Of a DNA stretch of 35,542 nucleotides, positions 9,141 to 19,532 are shown one piece after another. Position 1 is the stretch's first letter. The number at the start of each line of letters is the position of its first letter. The stretch covers positions 1-35,542 of the forward strand of contig JAGXIV010000012.1 of assembly GCA_024635485.1 (NCBI GenBank). Reading direction: 5' to 3'. The notes below the pieces were generated by a model that was not told the origin of the DNA, made no database searches, and saw only the letters and a list, made by a program, of their open reading frames with translations. The position numbers and the translations under genes were made by a program. This stretch comes from a bacterium. Lineage in GTDB: Bacteria; Patescibacteriota; Gracilibacteria; BD1-5; UBA6164.

Positions 9141-10616
9141 ATGAAACACCATGAACTTACATTCTCAGCAGTGAAGATTCCACTTGATTTTTTTATCATT
9201 TTTTTGTCATTTTTTCTCGCAAAACAAATTAGGCTCATTTCTGATCTCATACCAGGACTTTATCTTCCAGTTCAAACAATAGAAACCTCATATTTGAGTA
9301 TATTTGCTCTTTTTTGAGCTGTATTATATATTTTTTTATTTGCAAGTCATAGACTCTACAGTCTTCAAATTTCGCATTCTAAAATCGCTGAAATCCTCGA
9401 TATTATTCGCTATGGAATATATTGGTTTCTCTTTTTCTCTGTAGGAGTATATCTATGAAATGGAATCGTGTATTCTGGAGCGGAAATTCCAAGACTTATT
9501 ATCATGTATACCACTATACTTTCCATTATTTGAAGTATTTCTACTCGTATACTTCTTAATTTTATACAATCACTCCTCATTTCTAAAAAACTTATTTCTC
9601 AACGCAATATTCTACTAATCTCCAATAAATCCGATCAGCAAATGAAAGGAATATTGAGAGATATACATAGTTCAAAAATCTATAATGTAATCTGATACGG
9701 AAATACAGTGCAGTCCCCTACTCTGTCTATGAAATTTTTTAAGTGAATTAAAAATATTGAAAACATCATTTCCTCGCATGAATGTGATGAGATATTGTAT
9801 ATTGATAGTGATTTCAATAAAAAAGAACTCTACAAACTTTGGGAATTATCAAGAATTTATGGAGTCAGATACAGGTACATTACAAATAATTTCGATGTCA
9901 CAAAAACCAACACTACTCTCTCGCTTATAAATCAAACTCCTGTAATAGAAATACAAAATACTCCACTAGAAAATTGGGGAAGAATTACAAAACGAATATT
10001 TGATGTAAGCATATCTATTTGAATTGTCCTACTGACACTTCCCTTCTGGATTATAATAGCATTACTTATAAAAAAAGAAGACCCAGATGGACCAATCATA
10101 TATAAAAATAGAAGAATTGGACAGCATGGAAAAATATTTAACTGTTATAAATTTCGCTATCTTAAATGGGAATATTGCATTAAAGAAAGTTATGGAACTC
10201 AAAACGATACAGATCCTGCAATTGAATTTGAAAAAAAACTAATTCTAAGCCAAAGTACCCGATCATGACCACTGTATAAAATTAAAAAAGACCCAAGAAA
10301 AACCAAAATTTGAAATTTTCTAGAGAAATACTCTATAGATGAACTTCCTCAATTTCTGAATGTTATTTTTGGAGATATGAGTATCATTGGTCCACGACCA
10401 CATCAACCTCGTGAGGTTGGTCAATATGAACAATACCAACAAAGACTTTTGACAGTAAAGCCATGAATTACAGGTATGGCTCAGGTAAACGGACGAGAAA
10501 AAAATAACTTTGTAAAAGAAGCAGAACTTGATATATTTTATATAGAAAATTGGAGCTTTTTACTGGACTTAAAAATTATGCTCAAAACTGTAACTATTAT
10601 CTTTTCACATAAATAA
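9141..10616 (+). CDS. Polyprenyl-phosphate sugar-1-phosphate transferase (WbaP/WcaJ type)
   Basis: A 491-residue membrane enzyme. The N-terminal half has about five hydrophobic segments and a nucleotide-binding-like middle. The C-terminal 'bacterial sugar transferase' domain starts near residue 285 with KRIFDVSIS and a membrane segment. It carries CYKFRYL, the [20 protein letters not shown] signature, GPRPH and [13 protein letters not shown]. These enzymes move a sugar-phosphate from a nucleotide sugar to undecaprenyl phosphate, starting exopolysaccharide or O-glycan synthesis at the inner membrane. TGA codes for conserved Gly in KPGITG and elsewhere. ATG 9141 is chosen; TTG 9120 would add seven residues. 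The next gene starts 4 nt after the stop, so they form an operon. Confidence 0.88.
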
Positions 10617-10620
10617 ATCC

Positions 10621-12180
10621 ATGATTTCATTATTTAAAAATATATTTATATTCTTTTTTATAGTCTGAACTTTTAGTTTCACTTCTGTTCAAGCTGCAAC
10701 CGTAGAAGAACTTGAAAGTACACTTGAAGAGTACTGACTCGCATATCAAAAAAATAGTTTTATAGACAATCCTGTACTCATAGATTTATCCCCCCTTGAA
10801 ACACTCTTATCTGAAAACTTTCCAGATACCACACTTGAATATGAATGGCTTATATTATGACAGCAAACCCAAACATGACCGGTTTTAGATATTAAATTTG
10901 AAAGTCCAGGAGAAAAGACTATAGAGTTAAACATGTATACTCAAACGCAAGAAACAGATGAAAACTGAGAACTTAAAAGTGTAAGAACTCGAGTTTACCA
11001 ATCAGATATTTCAGTTTTTATTTATGAAAAAAGTATTCCAGTTTTACTGAGCAATGCTTCACAGAACTGAGAGTTTCAAAATTTTGTTAGTTCAGCTCTT
11101 GATCAGTGAGTATATGTGAGAATTCTATGACAATATGATGAACAAAATATTTCTAGTGATGAAGTTATAGAAAAATGGGATGAGTATATAGTATCTTTTC
11201 CTGAAAATTCAGACTATCTTGTTATTTGGTGAGAAAAAGAGTTTCTATTTTCAGCTCTTTGATGATTGGCTCAAAGTATAGGAAATAATGAAACAAGAAA
11301 TTTTGTACTGATTTCTTCATATAATAGTACTATCCTACAAAACTATATAGGAAATATTATTGCAGGAACAAATTTTATAAAAAAAGCCTTTATCATAGAT
11401 GAGTCACTGAGTTATCAAATTATAAAGAATCCTGAATCTATTTGAAGTCTCGAAACTGAAGTATCACAAAATAGCTTTAGTTATACACCCATTTCTACTG
11501 ACATATATATTTCTCCCTATCTGTTTGCTTCACATTTTGTAAATAGACTTTCAGCAAATGGAGTGAGTGTAAGTGATATCTACATTATACTTTTACTCCC
11601 TATTTTTCTTACATTTATTGCTGCATGAAAACACCTCATTGGGTTTTCAACGATTGGAAATATTGTTCCTATATTCTTAGCGCTCCTCTTCTTAAAAATG
11701 TGACTCATAAGTATGTTCGTGTTTCTAGGAGTATTATTTATAGTAAATATTCTTATATCTATATTTATGGGAAAATATACACTTTTGTATACTCCAAAAG
11801 TTGTCTGTATTACCATTATAAATCTCCTTGCATTTATGGCATTTTATCAAGGACTACAATATTTTAATCTTCCAATTTTACAATACGACAATGTTCTTTA
11901 TATCGCGCTTTTCCTAGTCATATCAGAAAGACTTATTACATTAATCACCTCAAAAGAATTCTGAGAATATAAAAAGAGTATTACAGGAACACTCTTTATT
12001 GCTTTATTATGTTACGCATTTTTCTATTTTGATACATTTAGAGTGTTCCTCTTTTCGTATCCAGAACTCTTACTCATTTTAGTTCCATTCAATTTTTATC
12101 TTGGTAGGTTTACAGGTCTTCGAGTCACAGAATATCTCAGATTTAGAGAGATTTCACATAATAGTGATTCTGAAGAATAA
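10621..12180 (+). CDS. 7TM protein with inactive-transglutaminase-like extracytoplasmic part (519 aa)
   Basis: The protein has a signal-like N-terminus (residues ~5-25), a ~290-residue extracytoplasmic region with no recognised motif, and seven to eight membrane segments from about residue 315. The membrane part begins IYIILLLPIFLTFIAAGKHL, then IGFSTIGNIVPIFLALLFL. This strongly resembles the '7 transmembrane helices usually fused to an inactive transglutaminase' family (7TM_transglut), in the 'LLLP..at..a..R..iG..tfg...P..lal.fl..G' stretch. About 16 in-frame TGAs encode Gly. It lies 4 nt after the sugar-transferase gene, so a role in envelope polysaccharide or surface processing is a reasonable inference. 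It ends 1 nt before the convergent tsaE stop. Confidence 0.65.
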
Positions 12181-12181
12181 A

Positions 12182-12571
12182 CTAGCTTGTCTCTATTTCC
12201 CTCATATTTTCAACTTCTTGCTTTTTTAAAGTAATTTTTAGATCTGGAATATAGTATGGTTCTAATAATTCTGGCCACTCTACTAAAATAATTCCTTCGT
12301 TATTGTCCAAAATTTCTTCTCAACCAATCGAAACAAATTCATCATAATCACGGAGCCTATATAAATCAAAATGAGTCATATATTCATATGTATTATAATA
12401 TACATAGGTGGGTGAAGTAACGGCAATATTATTTCCCAATTGCTTTTGTATAATACTTTGAGACAGTGTTGTCTTACCAGCTCAAAGATCACCATATATA
12501 AAGACTAACATAGGTTTTTTGAGAGATAATTTTAAATTATGTATTTCTTGGAGTGAAAATATTTGCTTCAT
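12182..12571 (-). CDS. tsaE: tRNA threonylcarbamoyladenosine biosynthesis ATPase TsaE
   Basis: A 129-residue protein, slightly shorter than the usual ~150. Walker A is GDLGAGKTTLSQ (the second Gly is TGA). The family motifs SPTY and HFDLYRLRDYDEF follow, then an EGIILVEWPE segment that matches the Walker-B-like 'i.liEWpe'. TsaE hydrolyses ATP to turn over the TsaB-TsaD complex that makes t6A37 on ANN-decoding tRNAs; it is cytoplasmic and essential in many bacteria. tsaB and tsaD are not in the window. It converges on the 7TM gene with 1 nt between stops and diverges from the STAS gene. Confidence 0.9.
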
Positions 12572-12595
12572 ATAGTAAGTTTTAAGGTATAAAAT

Positions 12596-12624
12596 TTGCG
12601 TTGACTGACTTTTTAAGATATAAT
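12596..12624 (+). promoter_or_regulatory. Candidate sigma-70-type promoter for STAS gene
   Basis: A perfect TATAAT (12619-12624) with TTGCGT (12596-12601) at a 17-nt spacing, 38 nt before the ATG at 12663. TTGACT at 12601-12606 looks better as a -35 but is only 12 nt from the -10. Confidence 0.4.
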
Positions 12625-12662
12625 AAAAACATACTATATTTAGCCGTAATTATGCAAATTAT

Positions 12663-13013
12663 ATGGAAACATTAATAGAAGTAAAAAAAAGAGAAGAATG
12701 AAAGGTTACTGTTTTTGACTTTGCTGGAGAACTAGATGAAACAAATGCTGATAAAACATTTTCAGGAATTTATGAAATGATTGGAGATTTTAGCAATAAA
12801 AATATTCTATTTAATCTCATGGCACTAAAATATCTTAATTCTAAATCAATAGGATATATTGCTGACGTGTTCTCAAATCTAGAAGAAAATGAAGGACAAA
12901 TGTATATTTCAAATTGTGATGAAGGTGTAAAAGATGTACTTGAACTCGTAGGTATTACTACTATCATTCCAACCGTTGATACAGAAAAAGAAGCACTCAG
13001 TGCTATGGCCTAA
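12663..13013 (+). CDS. STAS-domain protein (anti-anti-sigma factor-like)
   Basis: A 116-residue protein made of one STAS domain: VTVFDFAGELDETNAD (strand 1-2 with the typical 'G.lD'), NILFNLMALKYLNSKSIGYI (the 'vv.dl..v.ylDSsgl..l' region) and a C-terminal helix. Ser residues sit where SpoIIAA-type proteins are phosphorylated, but Asn replaces the usual Asp before them. Such proteins usually work by binding a kinase/anti-sigma factor; neither that partner nor a sigma factor is in the window. Only one of eight glycines is TGA. It has its own promoter-like sequence and a strong terminator, so it looks monocistronic. Confidence 0.8.
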
Positions 13014-13027
13014 GCATTGTATGTTTC

Positions 13028-13060
13028 AAAAAAGAGAGATGTAAGCTATCTCTCTTTTTT
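13028..13060. terminator. Bidirectional terminator, STAS / glycosyltransferase
   Basis: A 13-bp perfect stem (13028-13040 with 13048-13060; GAGAGAT core) with a 7-nt loop and T-runs in both directions. The minus-strand glycosyltransferase stop (13060-13062) overlaps its edge. Confidence 0.88.
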
Positions 13061-14154
13061 TATTGTACAAATTCTCTCAATTTTTCCTCAAATGCTCATA
13101 ATCCAAATTTTTGAGCCTGTACTTCACAGCTTTCTTTCATTTCCACTGCTCTTTGTGGAGTGATATATGCTACTGCATCCATAATATCTTGTATTTCAAA
13201 GTCTTTTTGAATGAGAAAACCTGTTTTTTCATGAATAATAGTTTCTTTCAGCCCACCATCATTGACTCAAATTACGGGCTTTCCTGCTGACATACTCTCA
13301 ACTGGACTCATTCCAAAGTCTTCATCAATTGGTATATATATAGTCGCTCTTGCATTTCATACATAGCTATATAAATCATCGTTGTCTTCTAAGGTAATAC
13401 ATTGAATATTTGTACATCCAGTAGCAAGAGCAAAAACTTTTTCTCTTTGTGGGTCATTTTTTCAGTAGATAACTATAAGCTTTTGATCTGGCATATGTGT
13501 AAATGCTTCTACGATTTTATCTACTCTTTTTGCGTCAGCAAGTCTCGCAAAACTTAGGAAATAATCTCAATGTGAAATATGGCGAAATTTGGAAGTGTCT
13601 ACCGGTGGATAGAGAACTTTTGATTCGTATCACAAGTATCTTTTAATACGAGATTGAGTATTCAAGGAATTAGTAAGGATAAGATCCATTTTTTTGAGAT
13701 CTTTTTCATAGAGAAGTTTAAAAATATAGCATGAAATTTTAAAGGCTGGTCTCATTAAAGTCGGAACTTTTTTTAAATAGAGATTGTGCAAATCATAAAT
13801 ATACCTTGGAGGAGTATGACAATAGTAGATTTTTTTAGATTCTTTTTTACAGTTTCTGGCTGCACTTATAGAATCTCAACTAAATAATATAACATCATAT
13901 TCTTTCAAAAAACTCGTATAAAACATAAAATTATACTTCAATTTAATGTGTCGAAATCATTTTGTAAAAACTTCACTTGATACAGAAATCATTTTCCCAG
14001 TAAATCCCTCTTTCCTAAGATCAAAACTTCATGAGCTAAAAAATCCAGAAGCTATATCGGCATTCAGAGTTTTTCACATCATTAAAATGAGTCTTTCTCA
14101 ACCTCATTTATACAAAAATGTATCATGAAGTATTATTATTTTGGATGGGGTCAT
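13060..14154 (-). CDS. Glycosyltransferase family 4 (GT-B fold)
   Basis: A 364-residue protein of typical GT4 length. The N-terminal domain contains a glycine-rich KGGGERL-like start (its three glycines include two TGA), DVILFSGDS and YYCHTPPRY. The C-terminal domain has FLSFARLADAKRVDKIVEAF, the donor-binding VIYGKNDPQ, and the GT4 E-x7-E motif as FGMSPVESMSAGKPVIGVND followed by GG. GT4 enzymes are retaining transferases using nucleotide sugars for glycan assembly at the cytoplasmic side of the membrane. The acceptor cannot be told. Start ATG 14152-14154. The upstream Cys-repeat gene ends with its own hairpin, so this gene may be transcribed separately. Confidence 0.88.
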
Positions 14155-14170
14155 AGATATTTTTAAGACA

Positions 14171-14210
14171 AATTATATGAGAAACAGTGTATATTTTTTC
14201 TCATATAATT
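14171..14210 (-). terminator. Terminator-like hairpin after Cys-repeat protein gene
   Basis: A perfect 14-bp inverted repeat (14171-14184 with 14197-14210), 12-nt loop, beginning 5 nt past the TAG at 14215. The stem is AT-rich and no long T-run follows, so it could be a processing or stability element instead. Confidence 0.55.
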
Positions 14211-14214
14211 CAAT

Positions 14215-15330
14215 CTAATATCTAAGTTCTGGAAGACACATAGTAGTAACCTTTCACAAAGAACCAGGAATTGTAGATTCATAGACTCTTCCTACAAAAC
14301 ATCCATATTTATCCAGTTCAGACATTTGATCAACTCTATCTCCGGCTGCAAGTTTAAAATTTTCTTTATCAAAATGTACTATTGGATATGAAACTTCAAT
14401 GGTATTTCCTACATGAGTAATAGCTCCATAATATAATTCTTTTTGATTTGTTTCTTTTGTTTCTGATGTTTTAGGAACTGATGATGGTGTTGTTGATGCT
14501 TTTATATGAGTAATAGTTTGCGCTGTTGTATCAGATAAATACTTTTTACACACATATCAAGAAAGGCCATTATTTTTTTGTCCTTTTGAACTTATTATTT
14601 CTATTTTAAAACAGCCATATTTATTTTCTTCAGTGAGTTGTTTCAGCACATCTCCCCTATACATAAGTGTAATTGTTTCATTAAATGATGCATTAATAAG
14701 TTTGAGCATTTCAACACCAACTTTAAATTCTTTTCCAACATAACTTGTGAGAGAAGTACCTGGATAGTACTGAGTAGAAGAACTACTTACGTTTTCATAG
14801 TTTTTTATTTTATCAGTTGTATCAATACTTGTATCTTTCACCAAATTTTTACCTCCTATTGTTTGTACGGTTTGTGGAATTACAGGTTCTGTAGTAAGTG
14901 TTTGTCCTGTGGAAGTCTCTCACGACTGAGTAAGAGTCTCTCAAGAAGAAGTTGCTGATACATCTATTTCTCCTGTTCAGCTTGGTTCTTCTGTATCATC
15001 ATTATTTTTATTTCAAATTCAGAAAAGTCTTTCAAAGAAATTTAGATCCGCTTCCTTTGTTTCATTATTTTCATCTATACTTCATGTATTTGTTTTTCAA
15101 GTTCCGATTAATGTTTCACCAGAAGATGTGATTACTTCTCCACTGGAAGTTTCTTCTAATCTCTGTGCAAGAGCTTCTAAATTCTCCTCCCCAGTACTCG
15201 TAGAAGTTGATTGAGTAAGATTAGTTTGTGTAGTATTCTCTTCTGTATTACTTGAAGAAATAATAACGAGCATAAATATAAAAAATGCAAAAAGTAGAAT
15301 CCAACCTAGATTACGAGTAAAGAAGTTCAT
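14215..15330 (-). CDS. Membrane-anchored surface protein with Ser/Thr linker and two Cys repeats (371 aa)
   Basis: One N-terminal membrane segment (WILLFAFFIFMLVII, residues ~9-25) is followed by a ~150-residue low-complexity Ser/Thr/Glu region with SSGET-type repeats. The C-terminal half has two related units of about 85 residues. Unit one has YVGKEFKVGVEML, ENKYGCFKIEII and ends GYVCKKYL. Unit two has YYGAITHVGNTIEV, LDKYGCFVGRVY and ends TTMCLPELRY. Each unit therefore has one KYGCF Cys and one near its end, possibly a disulfide. I recognise no named family. ATG 15330 is chosen because it places the membrane anchor at the start; ATG 15384 would add 18 residues. It follows mutS on the same strand. 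In-frame TGAs occur in the linker. Confidence 0.65.
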
Positions 15331-15416
15331 AAAAGAAAATGTTAAGATGTACATATTGACAAAAAGAATACATAGCACTCTCATTTATACAACTTTTTTA
15401 ATATCTTTTGGATTGA

Positions 15417-16826
15417 TTATTTTGATTTTTTGAGCAGCTCTTGCAATTCAAAGAGTAGCTGCATAGATTGTAAAGGAGTTAATGTATTTATATCCTCAGA
15501 CTGTATTATATCCTTTATTTTAGAATATTTCAGAGAGACATTCTTATACTCAACAAGCTTTTGATTTGAAATAGAATTCTCATCTAAATTTTGAAATATA
15601 GAAAGTTGTGGAGCTGTGTGAGATTGAGTAAGATCTTTGAGAGTATTTCGAGCATTTAGTAATACTAGGTCAGGAATTCAGGCAAGTTTTGCTACTTCAA
15701 TTCAATAACTTTTTTTTATTCATCCTGGAATAAGCTTGCGAAGAAAAACAATATTATCTTCATTTTCTCACACAGCAACACTATAATTTTTCACTCATTT
15801 TAAATCACTTGCATGATCTATAATTTCATGGTAATGCGTAGCAAAAAGTGTTTTACTTCAGATCTCATTATGAATATATTCAAGAATAGACCAAGCGAGA
15901 CTCATACCATCATAGGTACTCGTCCCTCTTCAAATTTCATCAATAATAATAAAACTCTTTGAAGTAGCATTTCTTAAAATATATGCAATTTCTTGCATCT
16001 CAACCATAAAAGTAGATTGTCCTAAGAAGAGATTATCTCAACTTCATACTCGAGAAAATATCTTGTCTATAATTCATATTTCTAATTTTTGTCAGGGTAC
16101 ATAATATCAAATATGAGCTAAAATAAGAATTAATGCATTTTGTCTTAAGAAGGTTGATTTCCCTCACATATTAGGTCATGTTATAACTTGTATAAATGAG
16201 TCTGAATTTAATTCTAAATCATTACTTATAAAATCTGAACTGTTTGACTCGATAACTGGATGTCGTCATGATATGACACTAAGAGATTTTTTTTGTGTCA
16301 TAATTGGAATATTGTATCTCCTTTTTTGAGCAATAAATGCTCAATTTGAGTAAAAATCCAAAATAGACATTTTTCTACTTAACTTGTATATATTATTATA
16401 TTGTCATAATACAATATTACGAATGTTGCAAAATTCAACATATTCTTTTTGAGATACACTCATACTCGCGGTTTCTAATTTTTGCTCAAAATCCATTAAT
16501 TCTTTGGTTGTATATCTATGAACTTGTAACAAAGATTGTTTTTGAATAAATGAATCTGGTGTCTTGCTATGTTGTGATTTAGAAGTTTCTATAAAGTATC
16601 AAATATTCTTTGTATATTTGATTTTTAATGGAGAGATATTATACTGTTTACAGAGATCTTTTTGATATGCATCAAGCCAAATATGTGCGTTTTTGATAGT
16701 GATTCTATCAGCATCTATTTCAGAGTTATATCAATCTTTTATAATATCTCACGCAGTAATAAGATTCTGAGCATCTTCTTTGATTGCAGAATCAAGTAAT
16801 TCAATTATTTCATCAAGGAAATCCAT
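15417..16826 (-). CDS. mutS: MutS family protein lacking N-terminal mismatch-recognition domains
   Basis: 469 residues against about 850 for MutS. It starts within the core domain: [10 protein letters not shown] and [15 protein letters not shown] match the 'gyn.eLD.lr' and 'Lk..yn..fGYyie' region. Lever and clamp parts follow, then SGRHPVIE and the ATPase: Walker [29 protein letters not shown], Walker [27 protein letters not shown]. It ends with a short C-terminal segment. Twenty of 25 glycines are TGA. Domains I and II, with the mismatch-binding Phe-x-Glu, are absent. Upstream of ATG 16826 lies only the divergent intergenic region, so no N-terminal part is nearby. It may be a MutS-like ATPase with another role, or depend on a partner encoded elsewhere. 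Confidence 0.85.
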
Positions 16827-16932
16827 AAAAATACAAGGAGAAAAACTATAGTTATTTGATTTTCAGTGTATAGTGATTATCTTTTTTGTAAAGTCCTAAT
16901 TATCTCTCTCACTCGCTAAAATAATCTCCCTT

Positions 16933-18567
16933 ATGATTCATATTAAAGCAGAAGATACTATTATAGATATTGTTGAAAAAATAGAGTCTCAGAATACTTG
17001 AGATATCGTTTTAGATTTTCCACTTGGACATCCTATCTTGCATAACTATATCTCACTTAAAATCTTAAAAACAAAGGTTTGAGAAAGAAAGCTTATTATA
17101 GCTACAAATGACAGAATAGGACGTAAAATAGGAAAACAACTTTGAATACAATATTCACATATTAAAGATTCATCATTTTATGGAGAAACATCGAGCAAAA
17201 AACTCATGACTCATAATTTTACTTTTTTTGAATACCTGAAGTTTCAAATTAAATCTTATATTTCAGAATTACGACATTCACTAGAAAGCAATAAGAAACT
17301 CAACTCACTTTGAAAATATTCCCGAATCTATCACGAGAAAACCAGCATTTGAATATTCCTCTGAGCGCTTTTACTTTCTGTCCTACTTTTTGTATTTATT
17401 TATTACTTTGCTGTTAGTAAAACATACATATACATTACTCCAGAACTCAGTGTTAAAAAAGAAGCATATAACTTCATACTTAATGAAAAAGAAGAAAATA
17501 CTATACTATGAAATAACAAATACATCAAAGTTAACAATATAGTTCGAGAAGTTAGTATTAATGAGACCTACACGAGCAGTGAAATACAGAATAATAGTAA
17601 TGATGTTTCAGCTTGAAATATCAGACTCATGAATGAAACAGATGCTGAGATAGCACTGGTTTGAAATACGAGAGTTCAAACGAGTGATTGAATAGTATTT
17701 ACACTTAAGAATCAAGCAATAATACCTGCTGCTATAAAAGATAACTTTTGAAACACATCTCCATGAAGTGTGGAAGCAGCTGTCGTATCTCGCAATAGAG
17801 ATGATTCTGGAAATTTTATAGGAAGCAGATGAAATATACCTGCAGAAACAAAGCTTATTCTTCCAGGACTCAGTGAAGAAGAGCAAGCACTTATATATGC
17901 TGTAACTATAGATGACTTTAGTGGTTGAGTTGATGACTTTGATACTGTGATATCTCAAGAAGATATAGATAATGCCTACTTGCTTTTTGAAGTAAAGCTT
18001 AAAACAGAAGCACTTCGTATCCTCAAGAATTCGATTGCTGAAAATAATAAAATAAATAATACTCAAATAGATATTCTCTCAGGTTGAAAAAGTATTAGAT
18101 ATAGTGAAGCCATAATCAACCTTGAACCAGGGGTTGGGGTATGAGATATAAAGGATACTTTCATTCTCAACGGATCTATAGAAATTCAAGCTTATACATT
18201 TAACAGAGAGAGTATTATTCAAAAACTCAGAACCTTATTAACAGAAAGAAACTTAGAGTGAGTAGAAAAAATTTCTCTCGTAGATTCGAGTTCACTACGA
18301 ATGTCAGAAATCATTTCCTCACAAACCAATCCTTTTCAAATGAAAGCTACTTTTGAAATAGAAGCTCTCCTATTTCATGATTTTCTCCATACACAAAATA
18401 ACTATATCGAACAACTTAAGGGGAAAGTTGTCTGACTTCCAAAATCTGAAGCAATCAAGACCCTAATTAATGATCCAAAGATTCGAAATGTAGAAATTGA
18501 TATACGACCATTTTTTATAAAAACTGTTTCCAAAATACAAAAAAATATAATCTTTGAAGTAAGATAA
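16933..18567 (+). CDS. Patescibacteria-type 'baseplate J/gp47-like' membrane protein (544 aa)
   Basis: The N-terminal cytoplasmic domain (residues 1-~100) starts MIHIKAEDTIIDIVEKIESQ and has ISLKILKTKVGERKLIIATN and DRIGRKIGKQLGI. This is the pattern I know from Patescibacteria proteins annotated as baseplate J/gp47 family ('IIHId.dDdI..iid.i'). One membrane helix follows (~138-163, ending IYYF), then a ~370-residue beta-rich extracytoplasmic part with AAVVSRNRDDSGNFIGSR and GNIPAETKLILPGLSEEEQA. About 20 in-frame TGAs encode Gly. Despite the common name there is no phage context here. The role is unknown; a surface or secretion-related job is inference. It diverges from mutS and ends at a bidirectional terminator shared with the YihY-like gene. 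Confidence 0.65.
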
Positions 18568-18596
18568 AAAAACACTGATTATTCTCAGTGTTTTTT
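18567..18596. terminator. Bidirectional terminator with stop codon in its loop
   Basis: A 12-bp stem (18567-18578 with 18585-18596, CACTGA core), 6-nt loop and T-runs both ways. The TAA of the plus gene overlaps the left edge, and the minus gene's stop (18579-18581) lies in the loop. Confidence 0.88.
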
Positions 18597-19436
18597 CATA
18601 GCTTCTTTTCTTAAAATGTACTTTCCTTGAAGTTTCAAAGTATATGATATAATTTCAAATCATAAATAAAGAAGTAATGCAAGGTATTGTATCCATAACA
18701 TAAATACTATAATACTCGCTCCAGCAGCAAATTGGCTTCCAAAGTCGACAAATCAAAATATTAGACTCATTCAAATTATTGATATAACTGTTATTATTGA
18801 CATAAACAATCAAGCAATAAATGAATCTTTATAGTTCATTTTGGCAAGTATCATAAATTTTAAAAGAAATGCATAGAGTATACTATATATTGCAAGAGTC
18901 GTTCCAAAATTAATGATACTAATGAGCACTGAATTAGAAAATAATAGAGATATAATATTCTCAATAATAAATGAAGCACCAATCACACTAAGATATAAAA
19001 CTATAAATAATAAACCTACTAGATGTGTTTTAATAACGTAAAATAAATTTGTGGTTTTTCTATCTACCATCAGACCAAAGCTATTATTCACGGATAGAAT
19101 AAAGGTAGAAATAAGTTTGGTTCAGGACCAAAAAAGGAGAGATATCGTTATAATTCATATCCAAAGCCCTTGAATTTCAAAATCTTGTTCTAGGAATTGT
19201 TGTATGAGATCTCATGAATTTCATGGAAGTGTGCTTGCAATATTACTTATATAATTCCTAAAAAAATCAGAGCCCCCAAAAAGTATCTTTACTATAAAAA
19301 TGAGAAAGAGTATAAGTGCTGGTAGAGACAGCAAAGTATTAAAGGCAAAAGCACTTGCATGTACTCCTCCATTATGTCTTACAAAGGAGTTTTTTATATA
19401 TTTAATGTGTGATAGAGTTTTACTTACAAAATTCAT
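18579..19436 (-). CDS. YihY/BrkB family membrane protein
   Basis: 285 residues, typical length. The N-terminus shows the family's hallmark 'A.afs.llslpPlll' region as HASAFAFNTLLSLPALILF, then a loop and five further hydrophobic segments. A motif like 'a...W..s......a.n..fg' appears as SLLFWSGTKLISTF followed by LSVNNSFG. The last segment contains MLWIQYLALLLYLGFEI, matching the family's 'W.y....ill.GAe'. The family (formerly mis-named ribonuclease BN) is of unknown function and sits in the inner membrane. Eight or so TGAs are Gly. It is the last gene of the long minus-strand cluster, 96 nt after the DUF3147-like gene, from which a terminator separates it. Confidence 0.85.
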
Positions 19437-19473
19437 ATTTGATTTTTAGTTATGTACTGTAACATAGTATAAT

Positions 19474-19499
19474 AAAAACTCTCAATAATGAGAGTTTTT
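19474..19499 (-). terminator. Terminator between DUF3147-like and YihY-like genes
   Basis: A 10-bp stem (19474-19483 with 19490-19499, GAGAG core), 6-nt loop, T-run on both strands. In the minus direction it ends the cluster upstream of the YihY-like gene, which would then need its own promoter; TATACT-like sequence lies just after it. Confidence 0.7.
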
Positions 19500-19532
19500 T
19501 TAGGTTTTTAGAAATGAGCCTCATGTATGTTT

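Noticed and set aside
16844-16853. AACTATAGTT palindrome between mutS and the baseplate J-like gene as an operator
   Set aside because: Ten A/T-rich bases are expected by chance in this composition, and no second copy or spacing pattern supports it.
16933-18567. Prophage tail gene from the 'baseplate J' resemblance
   Set aside because: The protein has a cytoplasmic domain and membrane helix typical of CPR proteins, and no phage genes are nearby.
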